Shown one piece after another: positions 21,113 to 30,752 of a stretch of 64,000 bases of DNA. Numbering within the stretch: the first letter of the stretch is position 1; each line of letters starts with the position of its first letter. The notes under the pieces were generated by a model. The model did not search any database and was not told the DNA's origin. It was given only the letters and a program-made list of their open reading frames with translations. The DNA comes from Linderina pennispora (lineage: Eukaryota > Kickxellomycota > Kickxellomycetes > Kickxellales > Kickxellaceae). The stretch lies in assembly GCF_002104995.1 (NCBI RefSeq), contig NW_024468252.1, positions 62,001 through 126,000 of the forward strand. Direction: 5' to 3'. The position numbers were made by a program, and so were the translations under genes.

Positions 21113-24100
21113 ATGCCGGTCAAGTCGATGCAAGCAGAAGAGCTGTTTGTTCGTGAAGGCGAGGACTTCGTCTTTCAGAGCGGCACGAGCAACGGTGGGT
21201 TCCGCACCACGGTCTACAGGCATTGCGAGAACAAAATGCGCGTGGTGCTGTGCCGCGTGCCAGGCCCACTGTGCTCAATGAACATTTATGTGCCGACAAT
21301 TGCCAAGGACAACAAGGGCCTACCGCACACGCTGGAGCACCTTGTGTTCTGCGGCTCCTTGCGGCACCCGCATCGCGGCTACCTGGACGCACTGGCCAAC
21401 TGCAGTTTCTCGATCGGTACCAACGCGTGGACGGCAGAGGACCATACGTGCTATACGCTTACGACAGCAGGCGAGGAGGCGGTTGCCAATGTTCTGCCGG
21501 TGTTCCTCGACCATGTTCTGCACCCGCTGCTGACCGACAGCCAGTTTATCACCGAAGTGTACCACTTTGACGCGACAGGCAAGGAGCAGGGCGTGGTGTT
21601 CAGCGAGATGGTCGCGCGCGAGAACAGCGAGGAGGATCTGATGGATCTGAGTCTTCGCCGGCTGATGTTTGCCGATGATTCAACCTACAGCTTTGAAACC
21701 GGCGGCCTGACCAAGGATATTGCAATGCTGACAAACAAAGAGATCACCGAGTACCACCGCAGATTCTACGATGCCAATAACGCTACGGTGGTTCTGATCG
21801 GCTCATTCAGCGACACCTTCGAGAATGTGATCCAGAACCTGCCCGCTGACCTTGTGGCCAGTCAGGGCTGCGACTCGCGCGAGCCCATGAACTGCTCCAT
21901 GCCTACCTCGGAAAAGCGGTTCGAGTATGTGAAGTTCCCTTCGGCAGAGGCAGACTTTGGCTCGTTTGCATTTGGCTGGCGTGGTCCCCTCTCCGAGAAT
22001 GTGGAGACTGTGACGGCGATCGAGATCCTGATGGCATATCTGGCTGATAACGCGTCAAGCCCGCTCGCCCAGCGGTTTGTTGAGCGCCCAGCGCCGCTGG
22101 CCGGGTACCTGTATGCCGATGTGCGGATGACGCTGCCGAGCTCCATCACCCTGACGTTTTCCAGTGTTCCTTACTCCGATCCGAATAACCCCAATGTGGA
22201 TTCCCATGACGACGACCACGACGACAGCTACGACGATGACGACCATGGGCACGATGACGAAGAGAGCGAAGAGGAGGACTACCATGATCCAGATATCCCT
22301 ATGTTGTTCGCTGAGGGGCACTTTGAGCGCCTGCTTATTGAGGAGCTCCAACGGATCCACGACTCGCAGTTCGACGGTAACCGGGCTGCAATGGCTGAAG
22401 CAACCAAGCGATTCCGTCAGAAGCTCGCTGCCAACATCGAGGACAGCCCACTCGACGTGATGCAAGAAGTGATTCTGCCCGATGTCGTCGCCGCCCACTT
22501 CTCTCCCAGTAATTGTGCGCATATTGGCACCCGTGCTCGCGTGTTCGACGTCATTGATAGGCTGGCTCAAAAGCCCATCGGGTTCTGGCTTGATCTACTC
22601 CAGTGGCTCATTGATGAGCCCATGTACCACGTCGCCATGGTTCCAGATGCTGAACTGAACAGCCAGCTGGAGGCAGAGCGCCAAGAGATTGAGCTCAGTA
22701 ATGAGCAGTCTATTGCCGACAAGAACGAGCATACAAGAGAGATCGATGCAGCCGTTGAGGCGAATAAGGTCAATATTTCTGACAAGCTGAAGTATAGCAT
22801 CCCGATTCCTGATGCCTCGCGGATCAGTGGACTGCCGCATAACCACTCCGTGATCAAGCTAGATACCCCTGTCGGCCCAGCCAAGGTTGTTCAGCTGGTC
22901 GAGGTTGATTCGGAATTCCCTGAGTTCAAACTGCACGTCCCGCTCACTAACCTGCCTGATGAGCTGCGTGCATACCTTGTGCTCTTCCAGGAGCTACTTC
23001 TTGGGACCGACCTAGTCCTTCCAGCGGGTGTACCATATGGTGCTGATGGAAGGGAGACAGAAACTGAGCATCGGATTGACTATGTCGAGTTTGATAACCA
23101 CCTTGCCGACATTACCACGCTCAACGGTGCGGCGATTGGGTACCAAAACGAGAGGTTTTCATGCAGCTGGCTCGACGAGCTGTTCAACATTTACGTTCGT
23201 TCGCCACAGGACAAGCTGCAGGAGGCTACACAAAGCATCATCCACGCAATGATGTTTGCTGACTTCGCAGTCGAGCGTATCCTGACAGTCGCGCAGAACT
23301 TACTCAGCGAGATTGTTGATCTAAAACGCAATGGCGACCAGATGGTGGTTCCAGTTACTACGCTTTTCACTACGCAGGACCGTGAAGGATGCCCTCGTTG
23401 GATCGACAACCACATCAGTCTGTTTGAGCAGGATCGCGTGCTTCGTAGAGTCATCGAGGAGCTCAAGGCAGGAAACACGAGTGCTGTGGAGAAGCTGAAC
23501 CTGATCCAGGAGTTTGTTATCAATACCAGCGGCGGGTTCATGTCGCTCAGCGCGCCACAGGGCCACAGAGATACCAGCATGGAGTTTATTGGCGAGTTTG
23601 GTCGCAAGTGGCAGAACTGCTTTGAAAAGTTTGTGGGTCGGAATCCCCGCAGCTCCCTATGCAACGACGTTGACCTGTCCGCATGCCCATTCCCATTCCC
23701 GCGTCACATCAGGTTCCCTGATCTAGCCAAGCCCCTGCGTGTGCAAGTCACAATGCCCACTCTACAGGCATCCAATGTCCAGATCTCATTCCACTGCAAC
23801 TTGTACCGTCAGCCAACCAGCACACGTCCATTTGCCGAGCAGTTGGCGGAGCTTCCTGCCATTGATTTTTACGCGCTCGAAATGCTAGTTGCCTTGCTCC
23901 AGCGCTCCGACGGCCCTCTGTACAATGCGATCCGAGGCAAGGGCTATGCGTATGGCGCATTTTTCCAGCAGTATATGTGGACGGGCATGCTCGCGTTCGA
24001 CTGCAGCAGCGCCTCTGACGCTCCCAAAGCCATCATGGAAATGCAGTCCCTTGTGGCCTCACTTGATGAAGACTGGGGCGAGCATGTCACCGACTTTGAA

Positions 24101-24406
24101 ATCAACATGACTCGCTCGTCAATCGTGTACAGCAATGCCTCGTTGGAATCCACGCCTGATAGCGTTGTTGCCAACTGCATTACAAGCAACATTTGCGGCT
24201 TCGAATCAGCGGCCATGTATGATCTATGGCGCAAAAAGCATCTGGGCGCTGTCAAGCAGGAGGATCTGCGCAGGGTATATGAGCTGTATCTGAAGAAGTT
24301 TGCCGATCCAGAGTTTCCCTCAGTAACTGTCATTCTGACTCCTCCCGAGACAGATCTGCCACCGGAGCTTGGCGAATTCGAGCACAGGATGTTGGATGAT
24401 TTGTAA
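21113..24406 (+). CDS. M16C zinc metallopeptidase (Sdd3/YOL098C-like)
   Basis: A 1097-residue pitrilysin-family protein of the large M16C type. The inverted zinc motif is HTLEH at residues 72-76, followed by the VFCGS segment common to the family. The first M16 domain is followed by a structural M16C-associated half and C-terminal inactive domains, consistent with the clam-shell peptidasome fold that degrades short peptides. A strikingly acidic, Asp/His-rich insertion (DSHDDDHDDSYDDDDHGHDD, about residues 364-395) is unusual and could bind metal. Compared with the mitochondrial presequence protease Cym1 the N-terminus lacks a basic presequence, so the cytosolic YOL098C type fits better. The ATG at 21113 is preceded by a pyrimidine-rich leader. 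The frame is intact, with no introns, and ends about 230 bp before the right duplication arm. Confidence 0.92.
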   Translation: MPVKSMQAEELFVREGEDFVFQSGTSNGGFRTTVYRHCENKMRVVLCRVPGPLCSMNIYVPTIAKDNKGLPHTLEHLVFCGSLRHPHRGYLDALANCSFSIGTNAWTAEDHTCYTLTTAGEEAVANVLPVFLDHVLHPLLTDSQFITEVYHFDATGKEQGVVFSEMVARENSEEDLMDLSLRRLMFADDSTYSFETGGLTKDIAMLTNKEITEYHRRFYDANNATVVLIGSFSDTFENVIQNLPADLVASQGCDSREPMNCSMPTSEKRFEYVKFPSAEADFGSFAFGWRGPLSENVETVTAIEILMAYLADNASSPLAQRFVERPAPLAGYLYADVRMTLPSSITLTFSSVPYSDPNNPNVDSHDDDHDDSYDDDDHGHDDEESEEEDYHDPDIPMLFAEGHFERLLIEELQRIHDSQFDGNRAAMAEATKRFRQKLAANIEDSPLDVMQEVILPDVVAAHFSPSNCAHIGTRARVFDVIDRLAQKPIGFWLDLLQWLIDEPMYHVAMVPDAELNSQLEAERQEIELSNEQSIADKNEHTREIDAAVEANKVNISDKLKYSIPIPDASRISGLPHNHSVIKLDTPVGPAKVVQLVEVDSEFPEFKLHVPLTNLPDELRAYLVLFQELLLGTDLVLPAGVPYGADGRETETEHRIDYVEFDNHLADITTLNGAAIGYQNERFSCSWLDELFNIYVRSPQDKLQEATQSIIHAMMFADFAVERILTVAQNLLSEIVDLKRNGDQMVVPVTTLFTTQDREGCPRWIDNHISLFEQDRVLRRVIEELKAGNTSAVEKLNLIQEFVINTSGGFMSLSAPQGHRDTSMEFIGEFGRKWQNCFEKFVGRNPRSSLCNDVDLSACPFPFPRHIRFPDLAKPLRVQVTMPTLQASNVQISFHCNLYRQPTSTRPFAEQLAELPAIDFYALEMLVALLQRSDGPLYNAIRGKGYAYGAFFQQYMWTGMLAFDCSSASDAPKAIMEMQSLVASLDEDWGEHVTDFEINMTRSSIVYSNASLESTPDSVVANCITSNICGFESAAMYDLWRKKHLGAVKQEDLRRVYELYLKKFADPEFPSVTVILTPPETDLPPELGEFEHRMLDDL

Positions 24407-24673
24407 GATGTGGCTGTTTTATTTATAGATACTTCAAATGGATAGATATCAAACAACCACTAATGTGGATCACAGGTATCCACAGATACGACATAATGCA
24501 AATACTTGGTATGCAGCATAGCTCTCTTGTGACGAAAGCCCATCAAGATTCGTCAGGTGGAAGAGAAAAGTGATGAAAACAAATGTGGAGTTGACGAATA
24601 AGAATATATATGCTTTTGTTTTCGGAGGAATCCAGAATCCAAGGCCTAATCGGACTCCAGTTTCGATGGTTCT

Positions 24674-24746
24674 GGGGCTTTAGCTCATCTGGGAGAGCGT
24701 ATGACTGAAGTTCATAAGGCACCGTGTTCGATCCACGGAAGCCCCA
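24674..24746 (+). tRNA. tRNA-Phe(GAA), right-arm copy
   Basis: Same sequence as the gene at 6458-6530, in opposite orientation: acceptor GGGGCTT/AAGCCCC, anticodon loop CTGAAGT, discriminator A. The micro-ORF element next to the left copy is absent here; the DNA upstream of this tRNA diverges after about 30 bp. The element therefore lies outside the duplicated segment. Confidence 0.95.
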
Positions 24747-25530
24747 CTACGGATCTATTTTTGCTCGCCAGATCGCCATACTCTTTTGGATCGTCCTAGT
24801 GCTCGGCACCCTGGTTTGCGCCAACCGGTGGTGTTCGTCCATGCCACCTTTGCTTTTTGCTCAGTCGATTGTGCATGCATATTGTTGTCATTCGGGCAAC
24901 CCCACGCCATGTCCCTCAGAGGATCAAGAGCCAGCAATCGTATTGGTTGCCTCTTGCCGCTTCGGGCACTGGCTGTACATATTTATATGCATTAGCTCGC
25001 TGTCGCTTGTCCGATAAGATATTTTTGGCAAGCCATTCGTCTACTGGATACTGAATCTATGCACAGGCAAGCAGACAAGACCAGTCGAATATCTGCCTTT
25101 GCTGCAAGTGCTTTCAAGTGAGAAACATAGGGAATGGGGAATGGGGAATGGGGAATGGGGAATAGGGAACCGCACTGGGTGTTTGATGATGGCTCTGTCA
25201 TTTAGCAACAGGCCGCTGTGATATTTATACCTGATGAGCAGGGCCTAGCAGAGCCATTTTTCTGGATAATAAAACACACAGATCCCAATATCTGGACAAT
25301 ACCACAATGGAATGCCGAAATTGATTGGAAGCCATTGCCGCCAAACACCTTACTTCTAAGCAAAGCCTTCCTTCTACTGCTTGTGCACATGGCACATAAC
25401 GATGCATTTAAGAAATGGACGGTGTGGTTAACAAAGTAGTTGCAAGGTTGGAAAGCGATGGTTATAAATGGTCGTTGAAAACTGATGAAGGCGGAATGGA
25501 GGGGACATTTACATATGCACATGTTCACCG

Positions 25531-27468
25531 CTAGCACCCATCAGGAACACTGCTGTCATCGGTATGCCTGCCCCATCCACCACCCGGTGCATTGACACCA
25601 AGTCCGCGCTTGGCAAATGCACCCCAGATCTCGCACCTGTTCTTGCCACCAGTCAGATTCTGCTCGGCCTGAATTATGGCATTGCGTGCATCGATAAACG
25701 TTGGGTTGCACGGCTGCAGCTTCATCCCGTCAAGCAGGATCTGGAGCATGATGGAGTTGCCCTTGGTCAGGTCGTGGGCAAAAATGTCATCGGCAAAGCC
25801 ATTCTTGTCAATCAGCGCCCACATCACTTCATACAGAATTTCAGCCCACACCTCGCCGATGGCATGCACTTCCTGGTAGTCCATGCGGTCGAGGTAGCTG
25901 TATGTTGATGGGTTGGTGTCCATGCTGGTCGAGTACGGATAGTTGTGAATCCCCTTGGTGTACACATAGTGGCCCAGCACGAGGTCAGTGTCATGTGTAT
26001 CAGTGCTCTTGAGGCGCAGGATAGTCGACACTGCATCACTCCACCCCTCGCCCATGCCACCCGACTCGCCATCATTCAGGCAGTCGGTATTGGCGGGCCC
26101 GCCTGTCAGCCGGTTCGAGATTCCATGGGTGAACTCGTGTGCCACAATGTCCTGCTCAAAGTCGCCGTCGCGGTTTGGCATAGTCTGGGTCCATGTATAC
26201 ATACGCATGCGCGGACGCTGGCCATCAGGAGGCGTGGCAAAGTTGGCATTGTTGGTGCCAGAGCCGTCCTGGGCATTGGCAATGACGCCATCCCCGCCAA
26301 CCCCTCTGCCGCTAAAGTTCTCATCCTGGAAGTTGCCTGCAGCCTCATCAAAGCCGTAGATGTAGGACAGATCGTGCATGATGTTGTTGGTATAGAACAG
26401 CTGCACAATAGCTGCGTCAATGTACGACTCTGGTGGCTGCGACAAGTTGAGGGGAAAATCGAACACATTGCCGGGGCCAGCTTTCGGGCGGTGGTTTGTC
26501 TGCCATGTCGAGCCACCGGTTGGGTTGGACTGTGCCCAGACATTGTTGCCGTAGGTCGAGCCCTTGGTGACCCAGCCCTTTGGACTGGCATCCTTGCTTG
26601 CCGGGTCAGCAACCAGTGTGTGCTTGCCATCTTCAGGAGACAGCACATCCTTGGCATAGACATTGTATGATTCAGACTGCGAGTACCAGTCGTAGAGGGC
26701 GAGCACATTGTGCGAAGAAGTGTCGATGCTTGCAGTCCACCAGTGGTCCTGCTGCTCGGCATTGACACGCCAGACGCTGGATACTGAGCCGTCAGCATTC
26801 TGCAAGAGAGCAGAGGTAATACGGGCAGTTCCATCGATGGCAAAGTGTGCAGGCAAGTTCGTGACAGTGAGCCCAGACGGTGAGTCAAAGCTGGTTGCTG
26901 CCATGCCACCAAGGTCAGTGTCGGCAAGTGGTGCTTGGATGTGGTTGGCCAAAGCAAGAAGGGCCGCTCTGGCAGAGTCTGTTGAGAGAGCAGCTGATGA
27001 AAAGTCGGCATTGTTGCTAGCCAGAGGCTCAGGAGTAAATGAATGGCCAGACGAAATGACACGTCCATTCTTGTCAATGTTGACGTTTGCTACGGCATTG
27101 GTGACATGCAGGCCACCGTGGGTCTGGACCATGTAGACATGTGTTAGCCCTGTAGCAGTGTCGGTGTATGCATCGGTGATGTGGATGCTGTCCAGTTGGA
27201 TGCCATGCTTCTGGTGCAGATAAGTGGCAGCAATCGACATGCTCTGCTGCAGCAAGGGGTCGCTGTGGGCAAGCGACGAGGAAAAGGTGGTAGGGCTTGC
27301 AATGGGGTTCAGAGACAGAGGAGTCTCGTAGACAGTGAATGGCTGTCTGTGGCTGAGAGCAGGGCTGAACGGCTTGGCTGGCGTGGAGAGCTGTCGCTGC
27401 TGTGGCTGGGAGATAAGCGCACAGGACAGAGCAGCAAAGTAAATGGTAGATACGAGTGGTTGGAGCAT
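25531..27468 (-). CDS. Secreted fungalysin-type metalloprotease (M36), right copy
   Basis: The second copy of the fungalysin gene, 645 residues from the ATG at 27468, with the same signal peptide, propeptide, HEFTH zinc motif and GMGEGWSD motif. Visible differences from the left copy are Gln for Leu at about residue 74 in the propeptide and His for Arg near 508 in the catalytic domain. Both frames are intact, so both could be active. Each copy keeps its own upstream 370 bp and tRNA-Ser neighbour, so promoters are duplicated too. The near identity suggests a very recent duplication or ongoing gene conversion. Confidence 0.95.
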   Translation of the reverse strand: MLQPLVSTIYFAALSCALISQPQQRQLSTPAKPFSPALSHRQPFTVYETPLSLNPIASPTTFSSSLAHSDPLLQQSMSIAATYLHQKHGIQLDSIHITDAYTDTATGLTHVYMVQTHGGLHVTNAVANVNIDKNGRVISSGHSFTPEPLASNNADFSSAALSTDSARAALLALANHIQAPLADTDLGGMAATSFDSPSGLTVTNLPAHFAIDGTARITSALLQNADGSVSSVWRVNAEQQDHWWTASIDTSSHNVLALYDWYSQSESYNVYAKDVLSPEDGKHTLVADPASKDASPKGWVTKGSTYGNNVWAQSNPTGGSTWQTNHRPKAGPGNVFDFPLNLSQPPESYIDAAIVQLFYTNNIMHDLSYIYGFDEAAGNFQDENFSGRGVGGDGVIANAQDGSGTNNANFATPPDGQRPRMRMYTWTQTMPNRDGDFEQDIVAHEFTHGISNRLTGGPANTDCLNDGESGGMGEGWSDAVSTILRLKSTDTHDTDLVLGHYVYTKGIHNYPYSTSMDTNPSTYSYLDRMDYQEVHAIGEVWAEILYEVMWALIDKNGFADDIFAHDLTKGNSIMLQILLDGMKLQPCNPTFIDARNAIIQAEQNLTGGKNRCEIWGAFAKRGLGVNAPGGGWGRHTDDSSVPDGC

Positions 27469-27769
27469 GGTTGGAGCATGGTTGGAGTGGAGAACGAGAT
27501 GAGGCAGGCGCTTCGTTCCAGGTGGGTTGGAGCGCAATAAATACGCAGCTGGCAGCACAAGCAGCAGCTTTTACATAAGGCGTCGGGGGGGGCTGGGGAC
27601 AGTGGCTTGCGGTGTGGTGGTGGGAAGCGTGACCCGGTCGGCTTAGGAATCGCCGGCGGTCCGCCAAAAGCAGCAGCAAAAACATGTGCAGCGCGTGACT
27701 TGGTCAGCGCTCGGGGAGTGAGGATTGCCGAGGCCGGGGTGGGGCGGCAAAAGGAATGGGCAAAAGAAT

Positions 27770-27851
27770 CGTCAGCGACAGGATTTGAACCTGTGCGGGC
27801 AGAGCCCAACAGATTTCGAGTCTGTCTCCTTAACCACTCGGACACACTGAC
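27770..27851 (-). tRNA. tRNA-Ser(CGA), right-arm copy
   Basis: Mirror copy of the gene at 3353-3434 with an identical sequence: class II fold, anticodon CGA, long variable arm, discriminator G encoded at 27770. Confidence 0.95.
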
Positions 27852-28010
27852 GCTTATCCGGATCGAGCCGAGGCTCTGAACCGATCAACTGCTGAAATTA
27901 GTAGGAAATAATGTATACATAAGGAGATCGAACAGTGGAGCAGTACGCTTGACACTCCATTCTTGCACTCTGCCGCTAATATAACCCCAGAACCTCCCGC
28001 TTCATGGATA

Positions 28011-28406
28011 TTACACACCAACAAATATACACATGCAAAAATTAACGCCAGCTGTCATGTTCCATAGTGCTATTGATATAATGCCACTGAGCGAAAGCAA
28101 GAACATACCAGTTTTCAATACCGCTTTTCGCAACCTATGCCATTTGTGCCTATGCATATTGGAGGGAATCGTTATCCGGTACCTCGCCACATCTAAAACA
28201 GCTCCAAAGAATTTTCTGTGCCAGTGTGCTAGTCTCAGAGTGCGAATGCTGCCATGCCAAGAAATCAAAACAACAGCTGCCACTGTTGACACGCTGCTGA
28301 TACTAATAGATTTTGCCAGCATGGTGTGTTTAATCCAGAAAAGTAAAGTAGACAGGCAAACGGATGAGGCAGCAGCCAGCGTCTGTAGTAGACATGGCAG
28401 CTGCAT
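28011..28406 (-). CDS. Hypothetical small membrane protein at the duplication junction
   Basis: A 131-codon frame beginning with ATG at 28406. Hydrophobic segments include SVSTVAAVVLISW, GMFLLSLSGIISIALW and FCMCIFVGV, so one to three membrane spans are possible. A basic stretch (HRHKWHRLRK) lies between them. No family was recognised. The stop codon falls inside the outer end of the right duplication arm, so the original C-terminus may have been replaced when the arm arrived. It is divergent from the OB-fold gene with 161 bp between starts. A spurious frame remains possible. Confidence 0.3.
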   Translation of the reverse strand: MQLPCLLQTLAAASSVCLSTLLFWIKHTMLAKSISISSVSTVAAVVLISWHGSIRTLRLAHWHRKFFGAVLDVARYRITIPSNMHRHKWHRLRKAVLKTGMFLLSLSGIISIALWNMTAGVNFCMCIFVGV

Positions 28407-28567
28407 TGTCAGTCAAACCAGACAGAGAAGCAGATTTCATTCCTGCTCCCAAGGAACTCAGCCTAATCACCCATTTTACACTATCTGTCCATGTTTCTAT
28501 AATAAATTAGCTCGATTAGTGCGCAGTTCGGGTCTCTATTTCTGCTGCTCTCGCTTTACGCTTAATA

Positions 28568-30508
28568 ATGGAATTCTCAGGCACTTTGGCTGCGTTGCGT
28601 GAGGATCTCGCAGCATGCTGTCAGAAGCAGCCAGGCGAGGTGCCGTGGCCGTGGATCGCAACGAAAGTAGCATCGCTGTTGACAGCACATGGAAATATGA
28701 CGCGGACGGTTCTGTTAACTGAGCTTGAAGCGTCATGGCACTCGCTAATAGCCAAGGAATCTGCGGATGGTGAGATATTCCGGACAGTTGATCCATTCCT
28801 AGGACGCTCCATTCCGCCACCGCTATCAACTCGTTTCCACCTGAAGGTTTTGCAGACACACAAGCTTCCAGGCACAGATATCTGGCTATGGAGCGTCTGC
28901 GGTGGACCGAGCTCAGGCAGTGAGCGGCGGTTGCGCACGGCAGACAAGCACATGGATATGTTTGTCCACGAGCGACACTGCCCGATGATTGACTCCAAGG
29001 AGTTTGCTGGGTTTTTTGACCAGCGGTGCATCTACGCAACAAACCTCAAGGCAGCAGATCGCGGGTGCGGGTCAGGCAGACCATTGCTAACACTTTTGCC
29101 TGACTGTGCACTCGTATTTGAGGTCAAAGTAGGGGCATCCAACAGTGCACTGCAGGACACCGCACCTACTGACGAGCTCTTCTTGCGAGACATATTTGGC
29201 GTTGCCTTTAGCCGAGAAAGGTTTGTACATGCACGCGACCCAATATTCGATGCGAACCAGGTGTGGGGGAAGATCGAGCGCATTGAGCGTACCAAAGAGG
29301 AATTCGAAGACGGCCGGCCAGTCTCGTATGCCACCGTCAGCTGTCTGATCGAGCATGCAGAAGCACCATACCTGGTATCCATCCGATTTTACGATGCGGA
29401 TATACCGCTGGTGCGGCTTTTCCATGATGATGACTACATTGGCTTGCTCTGCGCCGAGCAGGCTTCAGATACGGAGTTTGTCTATGGACCGCAGACAATT
29501 GCCTTCATCATGCGCGGCACACGCGCCTCATACAACGAGACATCACAAACAAGCGTTGCGTACAATGACCTTGGGTTCTTTGACTATCGGCGATACGCAC
29601 ACCAGATCTCGATTGGCCAGCTTGTGCCCGAGATCATCAACCTGACGATGATGGCGCGAGTCGTCGCAGTCTCTGAAAATTATCCGACCCAGGTAGAGAA
29701 CGGCTCAACTTTGGACCGCTATGTTCTGCGCATCGGCGATGGAACAGGAGTATGCGATGCCACAGTTTGGGGTGAGCTTGGAAGAACCGCTGCCCGAGCT
29801 ATGCCTGGCCAACTGGTGGTGCTGCACAACTTTGAGACCCACGAGGACGAGAGCCCGAATCCACTCAACGACAGTAGAGTCATTATTAACGGGAGCCTTG
29901 CAATCCATGCACAGATATTCAATATCTCGCAGATGCCTGGAATGCTAAGCTGCTCTGAACTGCGGGGATATTCGTTCCTGGCTGACATTGCAGGTGAGGC
30001 CAATTGCTATGTGCGTGCAACGGTGACTGGGATACATAGTGCTGGCGATTTTGTCAAGGACTCGCGGGACCAAGTAGGGATAACAAGGTTTGCCCACAGA
30101 AAGTGCAGGCGAACTGTTGTTCCCTCTGCGCGTCTAGACGGCACTGTGCTGGAATCACTCAAGAGCGACTACGGGTTTAGCTGCCGGCGCTGCAAAATCA
30201 AAGAGGTCCCAGACATTGATGTTGTGTGGGAGTTTGCGCTTACAGCAGAAATCGATGACGGAACTGACTGTTGTACTGCAGATGTCTCGCCGGAAGCTGC
30301 AGCAACAATCCTGGGGATATCACCATCGCAGTTCCTGTCACTGTCCGCCGAGCACAAGCAGCACCAACAACTGAAGAGTCCCTTAGGACTGGAGTTTGTC
30401 ATTTCGCTGACATCGTTTATCGACGGCGGTGGTGATAGTGGCCCTTTGTTGCGCATTGAAGCAGCATGTCCGATAGATAGGGTAGGAACATCAGAAGTAC
30501 AAGTGTAA
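28568..30508 (+). CDS. OB-fold single-strand DNA-binding protein, RPA70-like
   Basis: A 646-residue protein with no intron. The middle part (about residues 350-430, ARVVAVSENYP...VLRIGDGTGVCDATVWGE) reads as an OB fold like the DNA-binding domains of replication protein A subunit 1. The C-terminal part (about 520-625) has two Cys-containing turns, HRKCRR and FSCRRCK, followed by AEIDDGT and an AAATILG segment, the order seen in the zinc-ribbon OB domain (DBD-C) of RPA70. The N-terminal 150 residues are not recognised. Length is near that of RPA1, but similarity looks too weak for the housekeeping subunit, so a paralogue is more likely (meiotic or telomeric RPA-like, or shieldin-2-like). Its role would be protecting single-stranded DNA in repair or meiosis. 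The ATG at 28568 follows the sequence TTACGCTTAATA. Confidence 0.6.
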   Translation: MEFSGTLAALREDLAACCQKQPGEVPWPWIATKVASLLTAHGNMTRTVLLTELEASWHSLIAKESADGEIFRTVDPFLGRSIPPPLSTRFHLKVLQTHKLPGTDIWLWSVCGGPSSGSERRLRTADKHMDMFVHERHCPMIDSKEFAGFFDQRCIYATNLKAADRGCGSGRPLLTLLPDCALVFEVKVGASNSALQDTAPTDELFLRDIFGVAFSRERFVHARDPIFDANQVWGKIERIERTKEEFEDGRPVSYATVSCLIEHAEAPYLVSIRFYDADIPLVRLFHDDDYIGLLCAEQASDTEFVYGPQTIAFIMRGTRASYNETSQTSVAYNDLGFFDYRRYAHQISIGQLVPEIINLTMMARVVAVSENYPTQVENGSTLDRYVLRIGDGTGVCDATVWGELGRTAARAMPGQLVVLHNFETHEDESPNPLNDSRVIINGSLAIHAQIFNISQMPGMLSCSELRGYSFLADIAGEANCYVRATVTGIHSAGDFVKDSRDQVGITRFAHRKCRRTVVPSARLDGTVLESLKSDYGFSCRRCKIKEVPDIDVVWEFALTAEIDDGTDCCTADVSPEAAATILGISPSQFLSLSAEHKQHQQLKSPLGLEFVISLTSFIDGGGDSGPLLRIEAACPIDRVGTSEVQV

Positions 30509-30684
30509 AAACGCTGTTCCATTGGTAGGATTCAAGGCGGCATCCGTCGACTGTTCGATTTTGTAAATCCCTCAAGGACATTAAGCCGCGTTTTCATGTT
30601 CATACATTGGCTTAAAGCAAAAAAATCCCCGCTATCTGCTTTACTCTCCGTCCCACTTCCCTATACCTGCTATTCTCACAGAGA

Positions 30685-30692
30685 TATATAAA
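30685..30692 (+). promoter_or_regulatory. TATA box of first GST gene
   Basis: TATATAAA followed by TGCG lies 61-68 bp upstream of the ATG at 30753. The paralogous gene has ATATAAATGCG at a matching distance from its ATG, so the element is conserved between the duplicates. Confidence 0.6.
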
Positions 30693-30752
30693 TGCGAAGC
30701 ACCTGCTGTCCATCGCTGCTTCGTATCATTCTTCTATCACCTGCCAATTACT

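Larger units (their letters stand above)
24634..28015 (-). repeat. Right arm of 3.38-kb inverted duplication
   Basis: Reverse complement of 3189-6570, with paired positions summing to 31204. Differences seen by eye include two that change the fungalysin protein, two in its 3' flank, one in the 3' spacer near 24870, and several near the arm ends. The inner end lies just beyond tRNA-Phe and the outer end at about 28015, within the stop region of a small minus-strand ORF. Confidence 0.93.

Noticed and set aside
3189-28015. The inverted duplication as a composite transposon
   Set aside because: No transposase, terminal repeat or target duplication at the arm ends; the cargo between is ordinary housekeeping genes.
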